A DNA stretch of 64,000 nt from JAIEPM01 sp964546815 (GTDB taxonomy: Bacteria; Cyanobacteriota; Vampirovibrionia; Obscuribacterales; Obscuribacteraceae), in NCBI GenBank assembly GCA_964546815.1, contig CAZJLR010000001.1, positions 372,001 to 436,000 of the forward strand, given 5' to 3'. This document shows positions 42,506 through 52,037 of the stretch, one piece after another (position 1 is the first letter of the stretch; each line of letters begins with the position of its first letter). The position numbers and the translations under genes are program-made. Under the pieces are notes generated by a model. The model worked only from the letters and a program-made list of their open reading frames with translations, ran no database searches and had not been told where the DNA came from.

Positions 42506-43069
42506 GTGACAGATAAGAATACTGAAAATGATAATTTCCGAAATCCTCGCTGCAATCAAGGCGAGGACGAAGACGAATCGCCTGGACAAAATCAGCAAGA
42601 CGAGGAGAACAGCGGTCCCAAGTCACTAAAAGATGAGCTTGAAATAGAAGACTTGTCTCGCTGCATTTTCTTCAAAGATAGCAAAATCTTCGCAGCTGCC
42701 GGTCCCAAGCTACCGCTTTTACAGGTAAATACAGACGGCACTTTCGTGGCACTGCCGATGGATAAACCATACAAAGAAGAAATTGACGTTGAAGTCCTTG
42801 TGCGCTGTGATGAACATGGAAGAATGCTGGACGCTCTGGGCGATGTGCGAAAACTTACAGGAATGAAATTCAAAGGACGAGAACTCTATTTTATTTCCGA
42901 GCGCCATCCAGAAAATAACCAAAATCTTGCCGCGTGGTTCGATGATGAATGGAAACCCCACCGACTTTATTTAAGCGAATCACTATTGTCCGCAGCCATG
43001 GTACTTCGCATTAGAAATAGAATGATAGACGGGGAATTGAGCACATTCCCAGAAATTACATCAGACTAA
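42506..43069 (+). CDS. hypothetical acidic cytosolic protein
   Basis: The predicted product has 187 residues with a GTG start and a weak ribosome site. A disordered acidic N-terminus (about 1-45) precedes a compact domain (IFFKDSKIFAAAGPKLPLLQ to ITSD). No family recognised. It lies 61 bases after the phosphatase on the same strand and may be co-transcribed. Confidence 0.5.
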   Translation: MTDKNTENDNFRNPRCNQGEDEDESPGQNQQDEENSGPKSLKDELEIEDLSRCIFFKDSKIFAAAGPKLPLLQVNTDGTFVALPMDKPYKEEIDVEVLVRCDEHGRMLDALGDVRKLTGMKFKGRELYFISERHPENNQNLAAWFDDEWKPHRLYLSESLLSAAMVLRIRNRMIDGELSTFPEITSD

Positions 43070-43096
43070 ATTGAAAACGTACTCTGGAAGTAAAAC

Positions 43097-43182
43097 AAAA
43101 TCCGTTAAAGCAAAATCCCCTAAGAACAAGAACCGCTAAATCAAAATCCGCTAAAACGAGATCCACTAAAGCAAAATCATCT
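43097..43182. repeat. degenerate 15-bp tandem repeat (AAAATCCGCTAAAGC type)
   Basis: About five and a half copies with 15-16-base period are recognisable. The remainder of the gene-free interval 43070-43427 is A-rich, low-complexity sequence with no other clear element. Confidence 0.65.
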
Positions 43183-43427
43183 GGTTCCTTCAGATCAACA
43201 ATCAAAATAAAGCCAATACCAAATTTGCCACCATCAATACAAAAACCAGATCAAAGCAAACCACAGGTCAATGCAAATCCAGTATTGAACAGGCAGATGA
43301 AATCAAAGTACAAACTAGATTTATAAAAACCAATCCAAGACAAACTAGCGACCAAACTGCTTTTCTTTGATCGAAAAGCAAGCCAGACAAAAGCCCAGTC
43401 AGCTAGTTCCGCAAACAAAAGAACAGT

Positions 43428-44216
43428 CTAATAACCTGCTTCTTGCCCCTGGTCTTCAACATTATTTGCAGTGTTAGCCGCAACTATATACGTCTTGCCG
43501 TTGTAATCTTTAATCGGCTTACCATCAATTCCAGCTGCCCAGACATAAATAAATCCCTGGCCATTCCCTGCCGCGCTGATGCACCCCGGCGGAGCCTGCC
43601 AATTATCGGGAGGGTTGTCTCTGTATTGATCAATTTGCGAATTGTTTGCGCTTTCATCCATACTCAGCGAAATTCTATGAGCATTGTCTGCAGTCAATTC
43701 TGCTGTCCACTCGCTATTTGCGATAGGGCTGCCCGAAACCGGCGTGCCATCAGAGTTGTAATAGTATGAAAGACCAGGCGAAAGACCATTTAATCCCTGT
43801 GACGAAATACCAGTCGTCGCATTTGCATATGGATTAGGACCGGCAAGCTCAGTCAATTGAACTTCAGCTGCCCGCTCTATTGTTCCAGATGAGCCGTAAA
43901 CCCCAGGAAAACGGTTTTGATTGCGCAAGCTAAACTCTTGCAACCAACCGGCTACTTTTTGCGTTTGCTGACGAAGCTCGTCGTCTTCGTGCGAAATCAT
44001 CTCATCGTATGCTTTCTTCGCCGCAGCGGGATCCTTTGGCTTCCTATTAGAAGATACAGAACCACTGCTTCCATTAAAATCGCCGAAAAGTGGCTTGCTC
44101 TTTTCATCAGGAAAGAGCTTATCTGAAAACAGATTGTCGTCAGCAAGCACAGATTGACAAGAAGACAAAATCAGAATTGAGCCCGCAAGCAAAGACGTGA
44201 CTACAGTTCTTAGCAC
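43428..44216 (-). CDS. predicted lipoprotein, hypothetical
   Basis: The predicted product has 262 residues. GTG 44216 follows GAGGAG by six bases, better than TTG 44246. The start LRTVVTSLLAGSILILSSCQ is a lipoprotein signal with lipobox LSSC and Cys about 20. The C-terminal part (GQGFIYVWAAGIDGKPIKDY and TYIVAANTAN) recalls pseudopilin C-terminal strands, but no family is certain. It lies downstream of the transpeptidase on the same strand, with about 100 bases between. Confidence 0.6.
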   Translation of the reverse strand: MLRTVVTSLLAGSILILSSCQSVLADDNLFSDKLFPDEKSKPLFGDFNGSSGSVSSNRKPKDPAAAKKAYDEMISHEDDELRQQTQKVAGWLQEFSLRNQNRFPGVYGSSGTIERAAEVQLTELAGPNPYANATTGISSQGLNGLSPGLSYYYNSDGTPVSGSPIANSEWTAELTADNAHRISLSMDESANNSQIDQYRDNPPDNWQAPPGCISAAGNGQGFIYVWAAGIDGKPIKDYNGKTYIVAANTANNVEDQGQEAGY

Positions 44217-44318
44217 GGTTTTCTCCTCAAAATCACAGCCAGGCAAGGACTGCCCACTTAATCACAGTGGAATTATACGTTAGAAAAGTTGCTAAGAAGA
44301 TTGCATGTAATGGATGGC

Positions 44319-45254
44319 TTAAGGCCAGTCCACCGAAAACAAGAACGCACGTGCCTGCGGCACAGCCTCATCCTGACTAGTGCCTGACTGCGCACGCAAA
44401 ACGAAGGCATAGCGAGGGTCTTGCCATGGGAAATAGCCACAGATCCATGACTGAAAACTATTGCCATGAGGTGTAGTACCAGTTTTGATCGCCAAATGTA
44501 ATTTGTTTTCAGGGTCGAGTTTTTTCCCTGTGCCTTCGCGGCTAGCAATCTGCATGCCTTGTTGCAATACGTGCCACGCTTGCTCAGACAGATTTAGCTC
44601 AAACGGCTGGGCATCGGCAACGGGCTGCTCAGCGCTGTGCAAGTAAGGAAGACGCCCCTTGTTTGCCACTAGAGCCGCAACACGCAAAATCTGCAAAGCA
44701 TTCGGCTGCAAGTCTTGTGAAAGCCCGAGAATGTATTTTACCGAAGGCTCGTGACTATTGAGAGCAGGAAAAAGACCTTTGCCGAAATCAGCCACACCCT
44801 CGGCTAAGCCAAATTTGCGAGCATATTCCAAAATGACCTGCCCGCTCAATTTTTGCGAGGCATGCGCAAAATAAACATTGCAGGACATTCCGAGCGCATG
44901 CACCAGATCCACGACTCCATGCGCCTGCTGACACTTGTATGTTTCGTGATTTAGCTTGTAAACCCCACGGCACTCAAACTTTTCATCAGGCAAAATAATC
45001 CTGGCGTCAGTCAGCGCCGCCGCAGCCACCAGTTTCATAATCGACCCCGGCATACCCTTAGGCACAAAATGTCCGCAAGGAAAACCCATTTGACCATTGC
45101 GCAAGTTTGCCCAGTAAATTTTTGAAGAAACAGTCCCTGGTTTTGATTCAGCCGGCGGCAGGGTCTCTGCCACAGAGCCCAGTCCAAAAATGGAGCGCAA
45201 AAACTGCCTTCGCCCCAGCCCAGCTTGATTTTCCCTGTCTTGCTCTTCAGCCAT
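44319..45254 (-). CDS. compact penicillin-binding transpeptidase-domain protein
   Basis: The predicted product has 311 residues. ATG 45254 is chosen over TTG 45272. All three active-site motifs are present: SxxK in PGSIMKLV, SxN in GMSCNVYFA and KTG in AIKTGTT. The protein is short, with no dimerisation/pedestal domain. The N-terminus LGRRQFLRSIFGLG looks like a Tat signal. It would crosslink or trim peptidoglycan. It diverges from the AMMECR1-A2M-VanW operon. A2M genes are often linked to the penicillin-binding protein PBP1C, which makes this context interesting. Confidence 0.8.
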   Translation of the reverse strand: MAEEQDRENQAGLGRRQFLRSIFGLGSVAETLPPAESKPGTVSSKIYWANLRNGQMGFPCGHFVPKGMPGSIMKLVAAAALTDARIILPDEKFECRGVYKLNHETYKCQQAHGVVDLVHALGMSCNVYFAHASQKLSGQVILEYARKFGLAEGVADFGKGLFPALNSHEPSVKYILGLSQDLQPNALQILRVAALVANKGRLPYLHSAEQPVADAQPFELNLSEQAWHVLQQGMQIASREGTGKKLDPENKLHLAIKTGTTPHGNSFQSWICGYFPWQDPRYAFVLRAQSGTSQDEAVPQARAFLFSVDWP

Positions 45255-45474
45255 CGCCAATCTCAAAATCAAACAAAACTGTAGTCACGCATACATTTTG
45301 GGCTCAAATTAGCAGTTCTTGCTCATTTCTTACCTGTTCTTTTCGATTGCTTGACTGAAAGCTAATTCTTCAGGCGCAGAATCAATAGAAGCAAAGTGAG
45401 ATTCAGAACCTCTTAAGTTTATAAGGTCTGCCATGATTTATGCTGTTGCAAAGCTAATGTCGAAAAGGAAGCTC

Positions 45475-46296
45475 ATGAAATTGAGAGCAATCCCGTTTGC
45501 AGCACTAATTGCATGCAATCTGATTACACAAAATGCGCACGCCGAGCATACAAGCTCCAGTTTAGGCACACAGTCAGCTTCATTTGCCCGCATTGTTATT
45601 AAAGACTCAGATTATCGCCGGGCAGAAATTTCAAAGTCGAAGCTTCAAAGTGAATATACTTCTCTTCCCGAGATTGCAAGACTCACCATGTACCGCTATT
45701 TCGGTCTTAAAAGCGCCCAGACAAACGCGCCCAAGAGCAAAATGAGCCAGACCGAATCAAGCACAAAGCCACGCCAATCCAAGAAAACGAATCCAAGCTT
45801 GGATTCATCCGCTGGACTGATTGACAAAACAAGCGAAGAACAGAAATCTATATTTTCAATTCTAGACAAAATAAAAGTAGAGCCAAAATTCGATCAAGCC
45901 GCTGGAGTTTTTGTCACTTTGAGCACAAAAGGCAAAACCCGCGCCTGCTGGGGCTCAGTATATCCACGCGAAGCAAACATTCCAAGAGAAGTTGTACTTG
46001 CTACTCTTGGCGCCTTGAGCAAAGACTACAGGTTCAAACCAATCAGCAGTCACGAATTGAAAAATTTAAAAGTCCAGGTAACCGTAATAAAAAGCCTCGA
46101 GGCCGTTTCTAACATCAAGATGATCAACCCATTCAAAGACGGAGTTATGGTGCGCTCAGGCGGACGCGGCGGTGTCATACTGCCGGGCGAAGCTATCGAT
46201 GCACACTATGAATTCGTACTTGCCAGATTGAAAGCAGGCATTCAGCCAAACGAACCGTGTCAAATCTACAAAATAAGGGCCGAAATATATGACTAG
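45475..46296 (+). CDS. exported AMMECR1-domain protein
   Basis: The predicted product has 273 residues. ATG 45475 has AAAAGGA six bases upstream and begins a good signal peptide (LRAIPFAALIACNLI, cleavage AHA-E); an in-frame ATG at 45433 is an alternative. The AMMECR1 domain covers about residues 128-273: GVFVTLSTKGKTRACWGSVY (conserved Cys158, canonical RGCIGS replaced by RACWGS), the KDYRFKPISSHELKNLKVQV segment and GVMVRSGGRGGVILPGEA. AMMECR1 proteins are normally cytosolic and of unknown function. It overlaps the A2M start by eight bases. Confidence 0.8.
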   Translation: MKLRAIPFAALIACNLITQNAHAEHTSSSLGTQSASFARIVIKDSDYRRAEISKSKLQSEYTSLPEIARLTMYRYFGLKSAQTNAPKSKMSQTESSTKPRQSKKTNPSLDSSAGLIDKTSEEQKSIFSILDKIKVEPKFDQAAGVFVTLSTKGKTRACWGSVYPREANIPREVVLATLGALSKDYRFKPISSHELKNLKVQVTVIKSLEAVSNIKMINPFKDGVMVRSGGRGGVILPGEAIDAHYEFVLARLKAGIQPNEPCQIYKIRAEIYD

Positions 46297-49200
46297 CTCT
46301 CCTATCAGCTCAGCAAAGCGCAATCCGCTTTTGTCATGGGAATTTCTAATCATAAAAGTACTGCTCTTTGCTCTGGCAGCAGTGCTGCTCAGCAAGCCAG
46401 TCGGCTCTGTTTCTGGCCGCATCGCCATGGAACAAGAAGGATTCAATCTTTACACCTACAACATGCAAGCACACAAAGTGTATGCAATCGCAGTTGGACC
46501 AAGAGACGGAGTAGAAGACGAACGCGGCGTCTGGGTTGACAAAGACGGACATTTTGAAATTGATCAATTACCAGTCGGTGAATATTCACTGAAAATTCGC
46601 GTCCCCGGATTTTCAACCACATACGAAAGTGGTGTCATCATCAAAGAAGGTGAAAAAACAGAGCTTAATTCACCAATAACACTTCAAATTTCAGAACCAA
46701 ATGTCACAGTCGGCACCAATGCTCGCGTTTTCACCACAAAAGACAAACCGGCATTTTGGGCGCACGCTCAGGGCGCTACAAGCATGAAGGTGAAACTGTA
46801 TAAGAAGGATCTGCTCAAAATCTTAGGCACAGAAGACGAACACAAAATGGGCGTCGAAATAAGCTCAGATTTGTCTTTGTACAAACCATACGGTAACGAA
46901 CACAAAACAGAAAATATATTCAATAACATAGAACCAGTGCAAACCTGGACAAGAACGCTACAACCAGACGCAGAAGATTGGTCATACGAAAACTTCAAGT
47001 GCAGCGAAGCATTGCCACCAGGCGACTACTTTGCAGTGGTTGAAGCATCAAATGTCCGCCACCATCAGGACAAAAGCATGCTCTGGTTCACAGTTACAGA
47101 TCTTGGCATAATCGTAAAACAAGATTTCGAAAAAACTGTTGTGCGCGCTGTTGATTTGAACAACCTCAAAGCAAGCCCTGGCGTATCAATCGAAGTTCGC
47201 GACCGAACAACAAACAAACTTCTAAATAAAGGAACAGCAACAACAGGTGCAGACGGATTTGTTGAATTGGCAGTCGGCAACTCATTGAGCAAAGGCTGCA
47301 ACACAAATCTAGTCGTATGCGGATTCAAAGGCGATCAGCACGCCTACGGTGGCATGTCCATGTATAGAAGCGAAGGCGAACAACACAAAACTTACTTCTA
47401 CACAGACAGACCAATCTACAGACTGGGTCAAACAGCCTATTTCCGCGGAATATGCCGCGACCTTGAAGGCAATGGATTCAAAAATCCAGGTGGCATGGAA
47501 CTTAAGCTCAGCCTGGAAGACCCAGACAACAGCGAAATCTGGTCTGGCAAAGTTAAAACAAATAAGTTCGGCACATTTAATGGCACTTTAGACCTGCCAA
47601 AAGACGGCAAGACTGGTGCTTATCAGGTAAACATCACTTATCCAGACGGTACTAATACTTACGAACGAATCGAAATCGATGAATATCGCAAGCCAGAGTA
47701 CAAAGTAGAAGTCACTCCGCTGGAAGAACGCATCAACGCTGGTGGCAAAGCCAAAGCGCGCATTCGCGCCACCTACTATTTCGGCGCACCAGTTTGCAAT
47801 GCCAAAGTCAAGTACACAATCTATTCGCAAAACGATTGGTATGGCAGATACCGGCTCATGTCACGCCCCGAGTATTACAGCTATTTCGATGACTGGAGTA
47901 ATTCAGAAAGCGATTATTATTACGGCGGAGAATTCGTTAGCGAAGGAATCGCACAAACCGATGCAAGCGGAGAAGCCATCGTTGAATTCGAAACCAAAGA
48001 AAATGCCAGGGATCTCGAAAGCGTATTCGATAGCAACTATGAAGACAAAAAATACAAGATTGAAGCAGAAGTCACTGACATCAGCAGACTGAGCGTACTC
48101 AGCTCTGGCTATGTGTCGGTTACTCCCGGCGACTTCGTATTATTTGTTGAACCCAAAAGCTACATAGCCAAAGTCGGCGAAAAAATAACTGCCGAAGTAA
48201 GGGCTGTTGATTATGCCGGCGTCCCGGTTGCTAACAAGCAAGTGAATATGCAATTGATTCGCCGCATCTGGGATAGCAACGAACACGTATACAGAGGTCT
48301 GAAAGATTACGAAAATTACAACGTAAACACAGACAAAGATGGCAAGGCGCAAGTTGAGTTCAGCACAAAGGCTCAATTCTCGACAGATACTTATTACATA
48401 GTCGGTTCAGCCAAAGATGCTGAGTCACACGAAATAAGGTCGTCAAACAGCGTCTGGGTAGTTAGCGAAAACTCTCCATATCGTCTCGATGCAAACGAAT
48501 CGGCCAAAGAACCACTTACAGTCAAACTCGATAAAGAAGTTTATAAGCCAGGTGAAACCGTACGCGCCATGGTTTCGGCTCCAGTTACTGGCACTGAAGG
48601 TGCACAGGCTATCGTAGCTGTAGAAGGTAACCACCTGTACAACTACAAAGCAGTCGACTTGAAAGCCAGCGCAACTTTAGTCGAAATTCCAATCGAAAAG
48701 AGTTACGCACCCAATGTCTACTTGACTGTGACTTTCGTTAGCAAGAAAAGACAGTTCTACAACACAAGCCAGATGATCAAAGTGTCACCGCAAAACAGTT
48801 TCCTGACGGTTACTGTAAGCCCGGACAAGAAAAAATATCATCCAGGCGACATGGCAACCTATACATTGAAAGCAACCGATGCTGACGGCAAAGCAGCCTC
48901 TAATGTTGAACTTTCAATGGGCGTGGTGGACGAAAGCATATACGCAATCCGTCCAGAATTTGTCCAGGACATTCGCAAATTCTTCTACAGCGAACGTGCC
49001 AATAACGTCACCACTATTAGCTCCTTCCCAGAAGAATATTCAGGTGGACCAAACAAAATAGAACCACGCGTACGCAAAGACTTCCGCGACACTGCAGCCT
49101 GGTTCCCTTCACTTGTCACCAATGCAGACGGCATAGTGACGGCAAAGTTCAAAATGCCCGACAACCTCACAACCTGGCGTGCCACTGTTCGTGGTGTCAG

Positions 49201-51301
49201 CCTCAACACTGAAGTTGGCTGGGTCCTGCAAAAAACAGTTTCGACCCAGGACTTGATTGTCCGCCTGGCTTTGCCAAGATTTTTCAATCAAGGCGATGAA
49301 GGTGAAATCAGCGCTGTTGTACACAACTACTCGGACATTTCACAAAATATAACTGTGAACCTCACAGCGTCACCTGAATTTCAAATATCGAAAAAGCTTG
49401 CTCAAACAATCAAGCTCGACCCAGAAAAGGTTGCCAGAATTAGCTGGCCAACAAAAGTACTCAACTCGGGCACAGGAAAAATTATGGTGAAAGCCATAGG
49501 TCAAACAGCCGGCGACGCCATGGAAATGAAATTGCCAATCAGACCTCTTGGAGTACCGGTTTTCATAAGCAGAAGTGGCTGCCTCAATGCAGATGACCAG
49601 AGCGTAGAACTGCCCATCGAGTACCCACTCGATGCAGCACCCGGCTCGCTCAGCGTTTCACTGCGCACGGCGTCCTCATCACTGTCACCAGTTCTGGGCA
49701 ACTTCAGTTCACTAATTGAATACCCATACGGTTGCACAGAACAGACTATGAGCAGGCTCATGCCCGCGGTCGTGGCAGTCAAAATGAACAAGAAGCTCGG
49801 CATTCCGCTCAAGAAGGCAGACCTCGACAAATTCAAAGAAGTCTACAAACAAGCGATGGAAAAACTCGACGGTTACCAACACAGCGATGGTGGTTGGGGC
49901 TGGTGGGCTAATGACGACAGCAATCCTTATCTCACTTCACTTGTTCTAGAGGGCTACAAACTTCTTGAAGACACGGGATATTATGTTGACCCGGCCCGCA
50001 AGAAAAATGGTCTTGCCTGGCTTGCTAAGGCTTGTGACAAGATACAAACACAGATGCAAGACCCCTTGCATGTCAAAGAGTGGTGGCACGATAGCGAGTT
50101 AATGACAGACATCGCCAAAGCCACCTACGTGCAAAGCCTCTATGGCGTCAAGCCTCCGGCCAAACTGATTAAGTGGGTTACAAGCGATGAAAAACTAAAT
50201 CGCCTCAACCCCGAGAGCCTCGCCTATTACACTCTGGCATTCAAAGCCACAGGTAATACTGATCAAGCTCAAGCCATGTTCCAAAGATTGCTTGCACTTT
50301 CAAACATGGAAGACAGCTCATTCGGTTCAATGATGAATTGGGAACGTGGACCAGACATGTACAAGAAGCTGGCAAGCAAAGATGAATACTACTGGTACTA
50401 CAGTTACAGGTTCACAGGAGTCGAATCATCAGCCCTGGCATTACGTGCCTGCCTGGCCATGGAACCAGAGCAAACTCAACGCATTGAAAGCATCAAAACC
50501 TGGATTCTTACCGAACGCGGTAAGGACGGCTGGGGCAATACAAAAACCACAGCCGAAGTATTTAAGGCTTTCATGGAAGACGAATTGAGCGCTACACACT
50601 CGCAAGATTGCAACTTCACAGCAGAGCTGAGCCAACAAGGCACAATGCTGAATAAACTCAGCTTTGACAAAGCTTCAATCTTTGCAGCAGAACAAACGAC
50701 GCCTATACTACTGAAGCCAGGTCAGGGCAAGCCGAGCTTGCATAAACAGGGCACAGGCCGAATGTACTGGACATGCGTGATCAAATACTACAAGCAATTG
50801 AAACCTGGTCAGGCCGGCACTGTCCCCAGCACTCCAGTCGGCATGGGAATTCACCGCGAGTTCTTCAGACTCAAGGCAAATTACGATAGCGACAACAATG
50901 TACACTTCACCGAAGAAGCCCTGAAAGGACCAGTAAAAGCCGGCGAAACGCTGATGATGAAAGTCTTATTGGATTCACCAATTTCTGTTCCATACACAAT
51001 TGTTGAGGCCCCACTTCCAAGCGGTGCAGAAGTAGTCAAAGACGATCCCAAAGAGAATCTAACTACTCCCTCCAACAACAACACCTACATCAACCGTTGG
51101 TGGTGGACACACATGGACGTGATGGATGACCACCTGGCATTTTTCGTCAGCAATTTCCATAACGGAAAATCCGAGATCAGAACAATGGTGCGTATGGAAC
51201 TTCCCGGCAAGTTCCAGATGAATCCAGTTACTTTGGAAGGCATGTACACAAACAATGTTCACTCATACTCTGACGCTAACGAAATTGAGGTGCTTGAGTA
51301 A
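46289..51301 (+). CDS. bacterial alpha-2-macroglobulin with thioester
   Basis: The predicted product has 1670 residues. It is a protease trap of the envelope. An N-terminal hydrophobic segment (about 18-38) anchors or exports it; no lipobox is seen. A carboxypeptidase-regulatory-like domain follows (about 40-130), then macroglobulin domains, the bait region and the A2M domain with FFNQGDEGEISAVVHNYSD. The thioester motif GCTEQ (Cys1149) is intact, followed by the alpha/alpha-toroid TED (DGYQHSDGGWGWWANDD). Its stop TAA overlaps the VanW start by one base. The bacterial A2M family protects against host or competitor proteases. Confidence 0.93.
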   Translation: MTSSPISSAKRNPLLSWEFLIIKVLLFALAAVLLSKPVGSVSGRIAMEQEGFNLYTYNMQAHKVYAIAVGPRDGVEDERGVWVDKDGHFEIDQLPVGEYSLKIRVPGFSTTYESGVIIKEGEKTELNSPITLQISEPNVTVGTNARVFTTKDKPAFWAHAQGATSMKVKLYKKDLLKILGTEDEHKMGVEISSDLSLYKPYGNEHKTENIFNNIEPVQTWTRTLQPDAEDWSYENFKCSEALPPGDYFAVVEASNVRHHQDKSMLWFTVTDLGIIVKQDFEKTVVRAVDLNNLKASPGVSIEVRDRTTNKLLNKGTATTGADGFVELAVGNSLSKGCNTNLVVCGFKGDQHAYGGMSMYRSEGEQHKTYFYTDRPIYRLGQTAYFRGICRDLEGNGFKNPGGMELKLSLEDPDNSEIWSGKVKTNKFGTFNGTLDLPKDGKTGAYQVNITYPDGTNTYERIEIDEYRKPEYKVEVTPLEERINAGGKAKARIRATYYFGAPVCNAKVKYTIYSQNDWYGRYRLMSRPEYYSYFDDWSNSESDYYYGGEFVSEGIAQTDASGEAIVEFETKENARDLESVFDSNYEDKKYKIEAEVTDISRLSVLSSGYVSVTPGDFVLFVEPKSYIAKVGEKITAEVRAVDYAGVPVANKQVNMQLIRRIWDSNEHVYRGLKDYENYNVNTDKDGKAQVEFSTKAQFSTDTYYIVGSAKDAESHEIRSSNSVWVVSENSPYRLDANESAKEPLTVKLDKEVYKPGETVRAMVSAPVTGTEGAQAIVAVEGNHLYNYKAVDLKASATLVEIPIEKSYAPNVYLTVTFVSKKRQFYNTSQMIKVSPQNSFLTVTVSPDKKKYHPGDMATYTLKATDADGKAASNVELSMGVVDESIYAIRPEFVQDIRKFFYSERANNVTTISSFPEEYSGGPNKIEPRVRKDFRDTAAWFPSLVTNADGIVTAKFKMPDNLTTWRATVRGVSLNTEVGWVLQKTVSTQDLIVRLALPRFFNQGDEGEISAVVHNYSDISQNITVNLTASPEFQISKKLAQTIKLDPEKVARISWPTKVLNSGTGKIMVKAIGQTAGDAMEMKLPIRPLGVPVFISRSGCLNADDQSVELPIEYPLDAAPGSLSVSLRTASSSLSPVLGNFSSLIEYPYGCTEQTMSRLMPAVVAVKMNKKLGIPLKKADLDKFKEVYKQAMEKLDGYQHSDGGWGWWANDDSNPYLTSLVLEGYKLLEDTGYYVDPARKKNGLAWLAKACDKIQTQMQDPLHVKEWWHDSELMTDIAKATYVQSLYGVKPPAKLIKWVTSDEKLNRLNPESLAYYTLAFKATGNTDQAQAMFQRLLALSNMEDSSFGSMMNWERGPDMYKKLASKDEYYWYYSYRFTGVESSALALRACLAMEPEQTQRIESIKTWILTERGKDGWGNTKTTAEVFKAFMEDELSATHSQDCNFTAELSQQGTMLNKLSFDKASIFAAEQTTPILLKPGQGKPSLHKQGTGRMYWTCVIKYYKQLKPGQAGTVPSTPVGMGIHREFFRLKANYDSDNNVHFTEEALKGPVKAGETLMMKVLLDSPISVPYTIVEAPLPSGAEVVKDDPKENLTTPSNNNTYINRWWWTHMDVMDDHLAFFVSNFHNGKSEIRTMVRMELPGKFQMNPVTLEGMYTNNVHSYSDANEIEVLE

Positions 51302-52020
51302 TGGATGACAATTGCAAAAGCTGCACAGAAATGCCCACAGCACAAAGCAAAAGAAGAACAAGCTTGAAAAACTTCGCTTTACTGGCGCTGCCACTTGTAT
51401 TAGCCTCGTTTTTCATAAGTACCCATCCATTTAGAGTAGAGCTGGTAAGCAGAATATTTTCGCTTGCCAGCCTCTCGCCAAGCCAGCAGTTCAATATTGC
51501 CCTGGCGGCCCACACACTAGACAATCTGGTTCTAAGACCCGGCGACGAATTCTCATTCAATAAAGTCCTTGGTCCTCGCTCTGACAGCAAAGGTTATCGC
51601 GCGGCTCCGTCATACGTAGGGCAGGGAAGCCCAGCCACTGTCGGCGGTGGCATATGCCTGGTTTCTTCCGCGCTCTATCAGGCGGCACTTGCCACCGGAA
51701 TGACCATTGAGGAACGCAGCCCGCACATGAGAACAATCTCCAGCGTCCCACCAGGACTCGATGCAACAGTCTGGTATGGTCGTTCTGACCTCAAGTTCAA
51801 AAACACTACCGGGCACCCAATTCAAATCAAAGCTGAATGCAAAAACCACAATCTATACATTCGCTTTCTCGGAGAACAAGGTAAAGAGCAAGCAAAAGTT
51901 GCCGAACTCAAAACATTCGTATCCAGACAAAACAAAAATGAATTGCTGGTAGAAGTTTTTCGCCAAAGCGCAAACAGCCGAGATTTTGTCTCGCGCGACC
52001 ATTATCAAATCAGTCGCTGA
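51301..52020 (+). CDS. VanW-family exported protein
   Basis: The predicted product has 239 residues. A membrane anchor lies at about 23-43. The VanW domain is clear: LDNLVLRPGDEFSFNKVLGP, then GGGICLVSSALYQAALATGM and the TVWYGRSDLKFKNTTGHPIQ strand. VanW proteins are envelope-associated; a fixed biochemical role is not established. It is coupled to A2M by a TAATG overlap and is convergent with the kinase-TPR gene. Confidence 0.88.
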   Translation: MDDNCKSCTEMPTAQSKRRTSLKNFALLALPLVLASFFISTHPFRVELVSRIFSLASLSPSQQFNIALAAHTLDNLVLRPGDEFSFNKVLGPRSDSKGYRAAPSYVGQGSPATVGGGICLVSSALYQAALATGMTIEERSPHMRTISSVPPGLDATVWYGRSDLKFKNTTGHPIQIKAECKNHNLYIRFLGEQGKEQAKVAELKTFVSRQNKNELLVEVFRQSANSRDFVSRDHYQISR

Positions 52021-52037
52021 CAAGAAGCAGTTTCAGC

